This document shows, one piece after another, positions 53,040-63,780 of a DNA stretch of 64,000 bases (its first letter is position 1; every line of letters starts with the position of its first letter). The notes beneath the pieces were generated by a model. It was given only the letters and a program-made list of their open reading frames with translations. It did not search any database and had not been told where the DNA came from. This stretch comes from Molanna angustata (lineage: Eukaryota > Arthropoda > Insecta > Trichoptera > Molannidae). Position numbers and translations under genes: made by a program. Location of the stretch: contig OY754978.1 in the NCBI GenBank assembly GCA_963576475.1, positions 1,351,364 to 1,415,363 on the forward strand, given 5' to 3'.

Positions 53040-54009
53040 CTAGTTGCATGTAACACATGAGATCCAACTGTCGATAGCGATAGTATGTATAGTTGAAGAA
53101 TGTGTACCAAACTATAAACCCATAAATACAAATTATTGAATATTTTAAGATATTTTGTTTTCTATATAACAGATGTAGGTATGTATGTCAAGATAGGATA
53201 GTATGGAGGTAGGTCCTTTTTTCCTACCCAGAATATGAAAATAGCATGATGATATGTATGTATGTTTGGAGATGAAATATCAAACTATTAAGTCTTCTTA
53301 TATATTGTGTATAGACGACTGCCATACAAAATGTATGAAGCATTGTCGTCACTAAATTCAATTTTTATTAAAATTATTAAAAAAAAATTCAGATATGCTA
53401 ATACTAATATTTTTAAATCTAGTTGGGGACGTAGGGGTATTTCGGTTTTTGTCGATATTTAAAAAAAATTGGATATATAGGCAGTTAAACTCATAAATTT
53501 GTCATAAAAAAATATTTTTCTTAGTAAAAAATCTTTGAGAAACCCTGGAATTAAAAAAAAAACAATTTTAGATTTTGTATTTGTTTATGTTTATACCAAT
53601 TTTCAGCGTTCTAGCTTTTATGGTTTCTGAGATATATGATAAAATAAACCAAAATTTCAAAAGTTGATAACCCCTGACTGAAACAAAAATTCACAATTCT
53701 GAGTATAAAAGTTTTGTAGGCCTATAACTGTTTATATATTCTGAAAATTTGGGCTCTGTAAATTGAGCGGATCAAAAGTTACAAGGGGACACACACACAC
53801 ACACAAAACTCACATAAAATTTTCTACTCTTAATTCTGAGTAAATCGATGTATGGGAACATATATGCTGCGAGGCCTCTAGTTGGTGTTATTAGCATGCA
53901 AAAAGTCCACTACGCCATACAAAATGTTTCTTCGTACACGCATCTTGGATTTAAACTGCCTCTTCCTTCAATAGAATTTCATTCTCTTGAACGAATCGAC
54001 AGTTGGATA
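53040..54009 (-). mobile_element. HINE, full-length copy
   Basis: Reverse orientation. CTAGTTGCATGTAACACATG at 53040 is the 3' hairpin end, ATCCAACTGTCGA at 53062-53074 the subterminal repeat, and TCGACAGTTGGAT at 53997-54007 region the 5' end. The internal RTE 3' end (GTCAAGATAGGATAGTATGG, ATGATGATATGTATGTATG) is in the same place as in the 38.9 kb copy. (AC)n at 53795-53808. Confidence 0.85.
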
Positions 54010-54061
54010 AATAATGTACCCGACGGAATGTTAACAGATACTTTAATAAGATATATTTTAT

Positions 54062-54200
54062 TTTTATTACATTACTTCTCGGGCAACTGACAGGTACTAT
54101 GTCAAATATTTGACACGATATTTATCGACTCACAGATCCAGACTGAAAACACAATTAAAAACTTTGCCTCCACCGGGAATCGAACCCGGATCGAATATTA
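54062..54200 (-). mobile_element. tRNA-derived SINE B, copy 2 (head-containing)
   Basis: TCGGGCAACTGACAGGTACT, ATGTCAAATATTTGACAC, CTCACAGATCCAGACTGAAA and CCGGGAATCGAACCCGGATC (box B complement). Part of the middle is deleted relative to 50.1 kb. Confidence 0.75.
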
Positions 54201-54573
54201 TGTGTCAATTACATATTGCAATGTAAGATTCTGTAAAAAAGACGAGTTCAAGTATCCGAGGGTCTATCAATAATAATAAACATACTGGACGAATATATAC
54301 AGTTCAAAATTGACATACTCGTTCATTTGACTCAATTCGTTATATTTTACTCGCACTCAAAACGATTCTTCGCACAAAAACGAGCATTAAATTTGAAAGA
54401 ATGAATGTTGCTATAACACGTTCATACTCAATAAAATTCGTAAGATAAACAAGAATGAATTACTTTTTTATTACACACAAAATTTATACCTACGATTCAT
54501 CGTATTAAAATGAATTGACGATATTATGTATGCACAATAAGTGACTATATATATATCATAATATGACATGTAT
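54201..54573. other. Nothing recognised
   Basis: AT-rich noncoding DNA. Confidence 0.5.
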
Positions 54574-54576
54574 CAA

Positions 54577-54800
54577 TAGGCGTGATGACAGTAAGAAAAA
54601 ATCATTGAAATTATGATTTTATTAGATATAATATGTTATAAAGATTTGAAAAAATATATTTATTTTCATTTTAAAAGAGCGAATAATATTAATATTATTA
54701 AAATAAAAATACAAAATATGTTTGTCCGCCATTTTATGTGAAACACCAATCAGAGCGCATGACGTCACCATATTGTCACTGTCAATTGTGTTTGTTACTG
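54577..54800. repeat. ~225-base direct duplication, unit 1
   Basis: AATAGGCGTGATGACAGTAA, ATCATTGAAATTATGATTTT, AAAAATACAAAATATGTTTG, TCCGCCATTTTATG, CAATCAGAGCGCATGACGTC. Unit 2 is at 55207-55430 with the same order. Confidence 0.8.
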
Positions 54801-55206
54801 TCAACTGTTGTGTTGTTCGAAATGGCTATTTTTTTCATAACAAGCTATATGGAATATGCTGCTTATTTTTAACATGCTATTTTTATTTATTGATTTATTT
54901 GGTTTATTTGGGACAATAAACCAAATAATATCGCTATCCGCTCTATTGAATCGTTGACGCATCTGTTATAACACGCACCGAGTATTGTAACGTGGTGGAG
55001 AATATTTAACGTTTCAGAAATAAATAACTTGGTGGCTTTCATTGCTTGATTATAAAATAAAATGATGTAATTATATTGTTTGTGGGAGTTGTACAGTGTT
55101 ACATGAGGTTGAAATGGAAATACACAATGTATTATGATGAATCTAATATACATATGGGATAACTGTTATGATTCATATACATATTATGATTAATATATTA
55201 AAATAT

Positions 55207-55430
55207 GTAATAGGTGTGATGACTGTAAGAAAAAAATCATTGAAATTATGATTTTAAAAAATAAAATAGGTTATAAAGATTTATAAAATGTTTTTTTTTT
55301 AATTTATAGGAGTGAATAATAATAATATTATAAATATAAAAATACAAAATGTGTTAGTCCGCCATTTTATGAGAAAAAACAATCAGAGCGCACGACGTCA
55401 TAGTATGGTCGCGTCAATTCTTCTGATAGT
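55207..55430. repeat. ~225-base direct duplication, unit 2
   Basis: AATAGGTGTGATGACTGTAA, ATCATTGAAATTATGATTTT, AAAAATACAAAATGTGTTAG, TCCGCCATTTTATG, CAATCAGAGCGCACGACGTC. Moderately diverged from unit 1. Confidence 0.8.
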
Positions 55431-55613
55431 CTTCAATACAATATACGCATTAATTGTCGGTCTGGACTATGTTTATTTTGGTGTTATCGATATATTAATA
55501 TTTTAATTAGATACTTAAAACTAAAACAAATTAAATATAAATGGAACAAGTATTCATCAAAGCAAATAGTTTCAATTTACCTAGATACTCGCCTACCTAT
55601 CGGGGGACACTAT

Positions 55614-56199
55614 GGGCCGGTATTACAGTGTCAGTTTAAGAGCTAAACTCAAGTTTTACAAAAATATAGCGTATTACAGTGTCCGTTTAGACCTAATCTT
55701 CCCTCAAATACGTCACTAAAACGACAAATATTTAACTCAACGTTTCTGGCAGATTAAGTACTTAACTGTGAGTCAACTGTCATTTGCTAGGCAACTCGTG
55801 TAGTTTCAGTTTCTATCACTAGAGGCGTTAGGCAACGTGTGTAGTTTCAGTGTTGTATCGAAGGTGGCGCCACACAACAAAACAAACTGACAGCCGTATT
55901 GAAACGAACACGGGCATTTAAAAGCATTATTTTGGTGAAAAAAATTAAATTTACCATGTTGGATAATAAAACAATGGTATTTAAAGTCGTAGCGTCCCGT
56001 TTTGTATTTCGTATTATTTGAGGTTATTTAAATTTGACAGATAATAACCAAAGAAAAAGTGAAATATGTCTATAATTGAAGATTTAGTAACTGACATGTC
56101 ATATTGCACTGTAATACGGAAATGGATTCAATCTCCCCTTAACATTAATCTTGAGTTTGGCAAACTCAATGAGTTGAGGGCCGACTGTAATATCGGGCC
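55614..56199. mobile_element. Harbinger-like MITE, 586 bases
   Basis: The left GGGCCGGTATTACAGT and the right ACTGTAATATCGGGCC are inverted and flanked by TAT (55611-55613, 56200-56202). A second inner layer, AACTCAAG / CTTGAGTTT, also mirrors. Internally AGGCAAC(T/G)(C/T)GTGTAGTTTC occurs twice. Confidence 0.8.
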
Positions 56200-57360
56200 T
56201 ATGTTAATTGTATTTTGTATGTAACTTAGTTTTTATTGAATAAATAAATAAATAATGAACGCTCGCAACGTATGGTAAACTAATTTAGTTTTAGTATTCT
56301 ACAATTTTGTCACGCGATGGTGAGCTGACGAACGTTCGACATGTTATGATGCTGGTCACTGCCAAACTAAACTAGCAAGCTATATTTTTTTCATGCAATG
56401 AAGCGATTTGCGAAACGACGGCGATTACGCGAAGCATGCGTTTTAAAACATCGTTACAATTTTAGCAGCATACGAATTATTACATAGCGCTCGTTATTTG
56501 TATTGTGTTCATAACAAGCTATATTTATCTGCTATCGTTATTTTTAGCAATAGCAGCCATAGTAGTTATTTTTCTGCCTGTCTTAACTACTCTTAACTAG
56601 AATGGAACTTTTGATGGTCGGATATTTCTTTGCGTCGAACAAAGACTTTTGTTCATCAGAATTTCGAAACGTAAAAACTTAATAAGAAGTACATATAAGT
56701 ACTTTATTTATCTGTAATTTAAATACAACTTACATCTCGAAAATCGATAAAATATGCTCCTTCTTCTCTCTACATTATGTGTTCATAAGCTAAAAACATA
56801 CGCGGGAAACTTATGATGGCCTATTTTGACGTTTGGACATTAATGAAGTTCTTTATATGCTTATTGCCTAAATAATGGTAAATATTATATTATTGAGAGC
56901 TAAAAGTGGGGGAACAAATACTGTACTTCATTGTAAACGCGTACTTAATAAAATTCACTTGTGTCTCGCCGTGCGAAATTTAATCACTTATTTCTCTTTT
57001 TTTTCGCGTGGGACGAAAACAAATACCTCAGTAGGTGTTTTTTTCGTCGTGTTTGTACATTTAGGGACCGCACAACACTTATGCACTTTTGAATTGATTA
57101 TAAATACACAAATCGTCTTAGAACACATATATTACATATAGTAGTGATATGCAGTTTACGATACCATGACGTCACCGTCAGGGTCGGCAGCCGCCATGAT
57201 ACTACAAGCTTTTTTTGGCGTAAATGTCAAATTTGATTTTAAAATGGCGATTTTTGCTACTAAACCTTTATTTTATGTAGAAATGTATATATATTTGAAA
57301 ACAGTGAATGCGTAAAAACATCGTGAGATAGTTTTTCAAAATTAGTCATCATGCCTATTG

Positions 57361-57635
57361 GCAAAACTACAGATGGTGGAAGAAGTTTTTTTGAATACGA
57401 CAGAACAAGACAGGAATACTTCGATTCTTGTCATAATTTAATATTTTTTACAATTAACAATTAAGTATTACAAATAATAACACTCGATTATATTTACCAG
57501 TATGCACTTTAATATTTTTTAATAATAAGTAGGTACATTTAAATTACTGTATAGAACAAAATAAAATTAAATAAACTTAAATAAGTAAATGTAGGTATAT
57601 CAATACCAACACAAGAATTAAAATATATTTTTTAC
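57361..57635. other. Nothing recognised
   Basis: AT-rich spacer. Confidence 0.5.
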
Positions 57636-58046
57636 TCCGCACTTCCCCAAGTGGATGTAGTAGGAGTTATGAATTTTTAGGGTTATTTATTTTATTGCAA
57701 TTTATCAATACCTAAGTATCATGCTGAGATTGTATTCTGAAAGTTTCATCACAATGTACCTATGTATCTGTGTGTGTGCTATGTACGACGTGTTTATTCT
57801 CCTTTATCGATTATAGACAAATTTGTATATCTAATACCTACTCGCTTAGACCGACCTCATTAGACTTTGAAGGATATCTGAATAGTGCTTCTGAATTGTT
57901 TTGACTGTCAAATATTTTAAAGTGACCCCAAGCACAGAAAACTTCAAGTTTTCATAATAAAGTATTTAAATAAAAAATAATTCAACCAACTCATTTCGTG
58001 AACGTGCTGAAAATTATGACTTGGTAGCGAGGAGTATAGCGTTGGC
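57636..58046 (+). mobile_element. Unclassified repeat G, copy 3 (internally deleted)
   Basis: ACTTCCCCAAGTGGATGTAG, GAGTTATGAATTT, GAGATTGTATTCTGAAAGTT, GCTATGTACGACGTGTTTAT, CAAATATTTTAAAGTGACCC and GCGTTGGCCACAACCCA in the order of copy 1. Confidence 0.75.
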
Positions 58047-58696
58047 CACAACCCAAAGGATGAAACTAGTATATGTATATGTATGTATAAAAATTCTAGA
58101 AAAATCGTTCGTGCCTATATCAATGCGAACCGTACCTATGTTCCAACCCCCTTCATTTGCGATATCTAAGTTTGATGCTCTCTGCGAGGTCGTTCAATCT
58201 GATGGCATTGCTTTCCTACCCCTGGCCTATGCTACCCTATCCTCCCCCCCTCCTTGAGATACCACACCACTATAGTCTCTCCTCCAGTCTAGACTGTCTC
58301 TGAATCAAATACCTGGTCCTTCACCTCTGTACTGCATCTACTCAAGTATATAATATTATGTATAGGTATCAAACTTTTCATTGTTTTATTTTAGACTTTA
58401 AAGCTATTTTCCCTTTGCGAAAGTAATGCACCTACTTAAATAAGCCTAAGTGTTAAATACATAAAGGAAAAGTTCCTTTAATATATTGTATGCTTCCTTT
58501 GTATGTTTGTGTAAATTTGAATATTTTCTTGTTTTTATATATTTTATATGTTATATCTGTGAAAACTTTTTTTAGTTTTCTACTTGTAATGATAATGTAT
58601 TTATTTTTACATCTATATATATAATATACATACATTTATACAAATGCTAGCGTATTATGTGAAGCATTTAAACAGGAGTTTGTAAATCGAATATTA
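58047..58696. other. Nothing recognised
   Basis: 58130-58340 is GC-richer and open for 78 codons in the plus direction (58021-58257), ending in a proline run. No family is recognised. The rest is AT-rich. Confidence 0.45.
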
Positions 58697-58985
58697 TTGA
58701 TACGGGATGTACACAAATATGCACATTTATTATCTTCTGAAACACGAAAAAATATTGTTTATCACCAAATCTGTGATAGGTATACCATATTTTTACGTGA
58801 AGAAAATGTACACTTTATGAGTTTTTCTCAAAATAACATGAATAGTAATTAAAATATTTTTTTAATTATCTTTACAGGTAACAATAAATAATAAACATAT
58901 AATTGTCGACCTCACTCAGCCGGTAGATTTTCATACTCTCTTTCGATTGAAATAAATATCTACTTCATAGGCCTTATAGTTTTTT
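58697..58985 (+). repeat. Dispersed repeat family E, copy 2
   Basis: GGGATGTACACAAATATGCA, CACCAAATCTGTGAT, CAGCCGGTAGATTTTCATAC, ATCTACTTCATAGGCCTTAT; same order as the reverse of 2060-2311. Confidence 0.75.
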
Positions 58986-59460
58986 TTGTTACTAACAATT
59001 AAAAAATAAAAATAGTTTTAATAATTAAAATAAATTTACAAGAAAAGTAGGTATATTATATTATATTTCAAATTGTCAATAGAATAAAGATATAAAAATA
59101 AAATGTTGTTTGTTTCTCTAGTGTTCTGGGGAAGATATTTTCTATTTGGCCTACTATAGACTCGCAATAAAGATAATATCATATTTTTCTATATATTTTC
59201 ATAGCGTGGTTATTGTTTACGTTATCCTTAATTACTAAATGTGGTGATCGTATGTATGTGTATATGTAATGTTATACAGCGGTATTTATAGAAAGGTCAA
59301 ATCATCACATTGGGATATGAGTGCGTGTGCGTGACATTCGATATGTTTTCACTAATTGATGCGCGCGCATAACAAGTTCATAACATTTTGTATGTAGCCA
59401 CCTACAATACCTATGTACGTAACTAGTACTGCAGGAGTATTATCTGCAAACTGTATTGTA
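58986..59460. other. Nothing recognised
   Basis: AT-rich noncoding DNA. Confidence 0.5.
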
Positions 59461-59466
59461 TGTATT

Positions 59467-59852
59467 GCTTCTTATATTTCCTTCTTTCAAAATGTCATGC
59501 CATCCCATTCTGAGGCGGCCCCTACTATTCACTTCATCTCTTATACCCACGTATATTTTTTGGTCAGACGTTCGTCATTCATTCTTTCAATATGTCCAAA
59601 CCACCCCTCAAGGAATTCACTTTCATTTTACTTATTATACCTACTCTTAATCTTGCATTCTCTCCTTATGTCCTCATTTTTCATTTTATCATATATCGTT
59701 CTATTACAAGAAGTTTGAAAAATCGGCGAACATGTATGAGACGATGCATGGATGTAAAGGAAGCTAGGAATGTGTGCAAAAATAGAGGAGTATGGCGCTC
59801 GGTTCTCTCTGCTTACCCCGTAAGGGATTTGGCGTGATGGTATGTATGTATG
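59467..59852 (+). pseudogene. RTE LINE with inverted 5' half
   Basis: Two abutting pieces of one 3' fragment lie in opposite orientations. 59707-59467 on the minus strand carries NRTIYDKMKNEDIRRECKIK, WFGHIERMNDERLTKK and ends at the codons for KEGNIRS. 59709 onward on the plus strand starts at that same point (AGAAG) and carries NRRTCMRRCMDVKEARNVCK, RGVWRSVLSAYPVRDLA, a stop and GGCGTGATGGTATGTATGTATG. The minus piece lacks several bases and has stops. Confidence 0.85.
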
Positions 59853-60357
59853 TTGTGTGGTGGTCCATCCCTAGGATGTCCCCACATCACTACTGGCTTG
59901 TCATGGCTACCAAATCAAGCTCAACGTATAAACGATGATCCCCTCCTACTCTATTTCCTCCACATTCTAATTACGTGTTAATTATGTATGTATTGTATTT
60001 CAGCCATTAGAACTGAATTCAAAATTAAATATATGTGTATTTTTTTAATGCGATATATGTATATTTGTTATAGTTTTTAACACTCTGCGCTTGACCAAGA
60101 TCTGCACTAAATTCAAGAACTTTTTCAATGGAATTTGCAGTCAGAAATATATATCTCTCATTAAGATGATTTGGATCTTATTCGACTAACTATTTAATTT
60201 ATGATCATGTTAACTGGCCTTCATAGTTAATTAAATTACTTTAAATAGTTTTGTGGCACTTACTTAAACATTTATATTTACTTTTTTAACTCACTTTGTT
60301 TAAAATTATTTAATTAATTATGATTTCTAGTCATCTATTTTTATCCAATCTGACAAA
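59853..60357. other. Nothing recognised
   Basis: Noncoding. GTGGTGGTCCATCCCTAGGA to CTTGTCATGGCTACC (59857-59912) is a GC-richer unplaced patch. Confidence 0.45.
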
Positions 60358-60608
60358 ACCTTGTATACCTTTGGCATACGGATGTACACAAATATGCACA
60401 CTAAATTACCTTCTAATGTATGAAACACAAAATATACACGATATACAATATTTATTCGTGTAGAAAAGGATATATGTAGATTTTTTTTTTATATGTAGAT
60501 TTTTTTAAATAGCGAGAATAGTAATTAAAATAGTAAAAAAACTCGGCCGGTAGATTTTCATATTCTCCTTAGATTGAAGTAAAAATCTACTTCATAGGCC
60601 TAGTCTAC
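60358..60608 (+). repeat. Dispersed repeat family E, copy 3
   Basis: CCTTGTATACCTTTGGCATA, CGGATGTACACAAATATGCA, TAGCGAGAATAGTAATTAAA, CGGCCGGTAGATTTTCATAT, ATCTACTTCATAGGCCTAGT. Contains a local 18-base duplication (TATGTAGATTTTTTTT). Confidence 0.8.
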
Positions 60609-60761
60609 TTTTAAAATGTCCTTTTTATTTACATACAATAAAAAAATATAAGGGGTTTTATTAAAACTTATTTTACTAGAAAATTATTCAACAAATTCAA
60701 TTGAAAAAACTCATGCAATAGTATAAATATATAAAAATATAATAATGAAAATAAAGGGAAG

Positions 60762-60962
60762 GCCTTCGTGGCTCACTGGGTTGGGTATCTGACTGCTGAT
60801 CTAAAGGTCCCGGGTTCAGTTGGGATTAATATCGTAATATCGGGTCATCGGGTGTGACGATTAATATCGTAAGTCTCCAGAATGTGGCAACTTGTTATTG
60901 GGTGTATGTGTTAAATTAATATTTGACATAGTACCTGTTAGTTGCCCGAGAAGTAATAATTT
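60762..60962 (+). mobile_element. tRNA-derived SINE B, copy 3
   Basis: CGTGGCTCACTGGGTTGGGT (box A) and GTCCCGGGTTCAGTTGGG (box B region, interrupted), then ATTAATATCGTAAGTCTCCA, GAATGTGGCAACTTGTTATT, ATATTTGACATAGTACCTGT, TAGTTGCCCGAGAAGTAAT. Confidence 0.8.
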
Positions 60963-61254
60963 TTTTTTTATATTTTATTTATAATAAACATGGCATTTTA
61001 CATACAGAGGTTTGACAACAATAATAAAGGTATATAAAAAAATATTAAATGCTATAGGTACATATTTCAGACAGAGACAATGGAAAGGTACACATACACA
61101 TCCAAACCATTGACACTCTCTTGCGCTTTGCTGTCAATTAGCGATTTTTTTTCTCCAATATGCTAGGGATAATCCCTGTGTTATATTGGATGCAGTCTTT
61201 GGTTTTGTAAGTTAAACAACATTATTAATAAATAAACACGTATAAACACGTATA
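60963..61254 (-). mobile_element. Possible LINE 3' tail
   Basis: T-run and TATTTTATTTATAATAAACA on the plus strand, then A-rich sequence. No protein. Confidence 0.4.
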
Positions 61255-61395
61255 AAATAAATAATCACGTTCTTGCATCCTACGCAAGTGGCTATTTTAT
61301 TGCCATATGGCAATTTCTACCAACTGACCAGTGTTTCCAGCCCAGAGAAGCGATGTTAGTGTGAGAAATTAATTTGACATAAATTTATCTTTTAT
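61255..61395 (-). mobile_element. SINE A or LINE tail fragment
   Basis: CACGTTCTTGCATCCTACGC, AAGTGGCTATTTTATTGCCA, TATGGCAATTTCTACCAACT, CCAGTGTTTCCAGCCCAGAG and TGTGAGAAATTAATT match the body and tail of SINE A without its tRNA head. Confidence 0.75.
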
Positions 61396-61501
61396 GTGTA
61401 GGTACCTACTCATTTTTGAACTTATACTTTGGTTCAAATGTGTTAATTTGTATTGAAGTGCAAATACTTGCGTGTGAATTATTATGAAGTTCTCTATATT
61501 T

Positions 61502-62025
61502 AATTATGTACTAGGTATTTTTTAATCAAACAAAAATGATTATGTTTCTGCATATATATTTCCCTTATAATAGGACGACCGTTTCGGCTGACTAGGCCCT
61601 AGGGCCTTGCCTCCCCTTTCTTTATTGCGGTTTTTTTTTAAATCTCCCCATTGATACACTTAACAAAAATACCCAAAATAAAAATATAGGTACCTCTAAA
61701 TAAGCCTCATCCCTACTGTACCAATATGTATTATTTAATGGTCAGTTTATACCTTAAGATTCTATAGGTATCTATTAAAAACACCTGCATAACAAGTCAT
61801 TTACCAACATTAGCTACACAACAACTGTTTAGGATATTTCATAATTGTAATGTAAAGTATGTAATTTGTATAGTTGGAAAATAAACCAATTTCTAGTATA
61901 TAAGAAAAATACACTACTCTATGTTTATCAGTTGATACGGGCCTAGTCAGCCGAAACGGTCGTCCTATTATATGTAGAAACATAATCATTTTTGTTTGAT
62001 TAAAAAATACCTAGTATAATGGAGT
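61502..62025. mobile_element. Element with ~90-base near-identical inverted repeats
   Basis: Left arm 61507-61604 (ACTAGGTATTTTTTAATCAA, ACAAAAATGATTATGTTTCT, AATAGGACGACCGTTTCGGC, TGACTAGGCCC) is the inverse of 61942-62020. The main difference is about nine extra bases near 61553-61570 of the left arm. The ~340-base centre is noncoding, beginning TAGGGCCTTGCC. Arm identity suggests recent origin. Confidence 0.85.
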
Positions 62026-62485
62026 TCTACACATTAAACACCGTCAGTATTGACAAATTAAAAAATATGTAATTATGTTTTGATATTTCATAAATATGTC
62101 TGTTTTTAAGTCTGTTTGTTGTCCAATTTTATGAATTATGAAAATAAATCTATCCTCCAGTTATTGCAAGGACTTGTAAGATGGTTCTTTCTCAGTGAAA
62201 TGATTATTTATAATATGTTTCCATACGTTTGGTAATATGTATAATTACCTATAACTTTTATTATTTTGTATGAGACAGGTACATAGATATAATATACTGA
62301 CATCAGTATTCCATTCATACAATCCCACACCGACATGACATCTTAATTCACATCCAGGTGAGATTTTAGTCAGATAACTACCTTATTAATATTCAACACA
62401 TATTCACCACCTCATTCTTATTCATTCTTTGTCATTGTCTTATATCACACACACACACACAGTCATAAACTTCTATTTCTATTAT
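62026..62485. other. Nothing recognised; (AC)n
   Basis: AT-rich noncoding DNA. 62446-62460 is a short (AC)n microsatellite. Confidence 0.5.
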
Positions 62486-62830
62486 ACTTCTTCTTCTTCG
62501 ATGGCGTTACAGCTCAAATCGAGCCTTGGCCTTCCTCAGCAAGCGCCTCCAACTTCTCCTGTCACCAGTTGTCGTCCTCCAGCTGGACACTTGGAGAAGC
62601 TGTTCCGCATCATTACACCATCCTCCTACGTTAACCTTTTTCTCCCTGGATGTCCATATAGAACTGTTCCGAGCACCCGTGTTTCTCTCGCACATCACAA
62701 TCTTAGCAACTTTGTATGGGTTGAGATAGGCATCACTCTGAATGATCTCACGCTCGCTTCCCATAACCCTCCATTTCCTTCCAAATTCTTTTCTTTTTCG
62801 AGGATATTTCTTTTTCAATTCATGTGATAT
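62486..62830 (-). pseudogene. LINE ORF2 C-terminal fragment
   Basis: The minus frame 62818-62507 ends NDAEQLLQVSSWRTTTGDRR, SWRRLLRKAKARFEL-stop, and contains VIQSDAYLNPYKVAKIVMCE-like sequence upstream. The D-R-x-x-W-R-R-L pattern before the stop, followed by a (GAA)n tail (TTCTTCTTCTTC on plus), resembles the RTE-type ends at 21.0, 35.4 and 42.2 kb. The 132-codon plus frame over it is antisense. Confidence 0.6.
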
Positions 62831-62955
62831 TCGTCAAACATTCTTTGCTTATTTGTTGTATTACTGTTTACTTGTCTTATGTAAGTACTAAATTGGCTGT
62901 ATGTTTGTTTACAATAAACAATATAAAATAATAAAAAAAAATATTTATCGTTGAA

Positions 62956-62984
62956 ATTTTGGTTTGCATCTGGCAAACCAAAAT
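62956..62984. other. Perfect 12-base hairpin
   Basis: ATTTTGGTTTGC, loop ATCTG, GCAAACCAAAAT. No adjoining gene; could be the centre of a small MITE. Confidence 0.6.
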
Positions 62985-63004
62985 CTGTGGTGATGTACAT
63001 ACAT

Positions 63005-63200
63005 AGCTTACTCCTCACCTCCGGCGCGGCGCCTTGCATTATGTTATGATGTCTGTCTGGGGCTTACTAACCCTAACCTCAGACAAGGACGACACACACT
63101 GCACGGTCCATGACCCGACAGGGCCGCCTCAAGGCCTACACATCTACAGCTGCAGTTGCGGGGAGTTTGTTTTATTTTTAATTGACCCTAAATCTTGAAA
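63005..63200 (+). other. GC-rich patch with a 49-codon ORF, unidentified
   Basis: In strongly AT-rich surroundings this block is GC-rich. An ATG at 63049 opens 49 codons to a TGA at 63196-63198. The product begins MSVWGLLTLTSDKDDTHC and later has DPTGPPQGLHIYSCSCGEF. I see no initiation context or splice site that makes it a gene. It may be a dispersed repeat fragment; I cannot tell. Confidence 0.3.
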
Positions 63201-63540
63201 TTCAGTATGTACTTGAAATGGCGCCCAAATTTAGACATATATATGTTCTTGTTTAACAAGAAAATATACATTTTTGTTAAAAAAAATAAAAGTCATTAAA
63301 AACAAAACTGAACTGTCACTCCATTTTATAATACACTGGTGATGTTCTTTTATCATTTTAATCTTATTAATTTCCTTTATTTTATTCAATATACAGAATA
63401 GCAAAAAAAAAAATACTGGAAAATGACTAAATTTGAAAATTTTACTGCGTTTTTAGAATCATACCCACTGGGATATTAAAAATAATGATATAGTAAATGA
63501 GAGATGAAGAAAGTATCTAAAGGTTCCAAAATTGAAATCT
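63201..63540. other. Nothing recognised
   Basis: AT-rich noncoding DNA. Confidence 0.5.
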
Positions 63541-63780
63541 GTAGGAACCCACTTAATGTAGTGTGTAATGCAATGTATATAGGTATCATGAGGGTGATGG
63601 TCCCAGTATCAAGTCGTTGACCGGGGTCATCGTACTCCATCTCCCGCCATTGTTCCCGACCGGTCCCGACTACTGACTTTTTGCTCTACTATCTGCTACC
63701 TACTCTTTACACTGCTCACTGCTCTCTCAACCGAAAGGGAAAACTACAGCGGAGTAACGGTTCATATCCTGCCAATTAAA
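63541..63780. other. GC-richer patch, unidentified
   Basis: GGTGATGGTCCCAGTATCAA, GTCGTTGACCGGGGTCATCG and CCCGACCGGTCCCGACTACT stand out. The minus strand is open in one frame with GREQWREMEYDDPGQRLDTG, which faintly resembles the W-R ends of LINE ORFs; this is weak. Confidence 0.3.

Larger units (their letters stand above)
54574..57360. mobile_element. Composite element with CAATAGGCRTGATGAC ends
   Basis: The left CAATAGGCGTGATGAC and the right GTCATCATGCCTATTG are inverted. Both ends continue with CGCCATTTT and a GACGTCA(C/T) motif at comparable distances (54728-54770 and, inverted, 57165-57250). A direct second copy of the left arm starts at 55205. A Harbinger-like MITE lies inside. No transposase frame survives. 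Confidence 0.55.

Noticed and set aside
62429..62827. 132-codon plus-strand ORF
   Set aside because: Antisense of a LINE C-terminal fragment whose minus frame has the recognisable DRRSWRRLL end.
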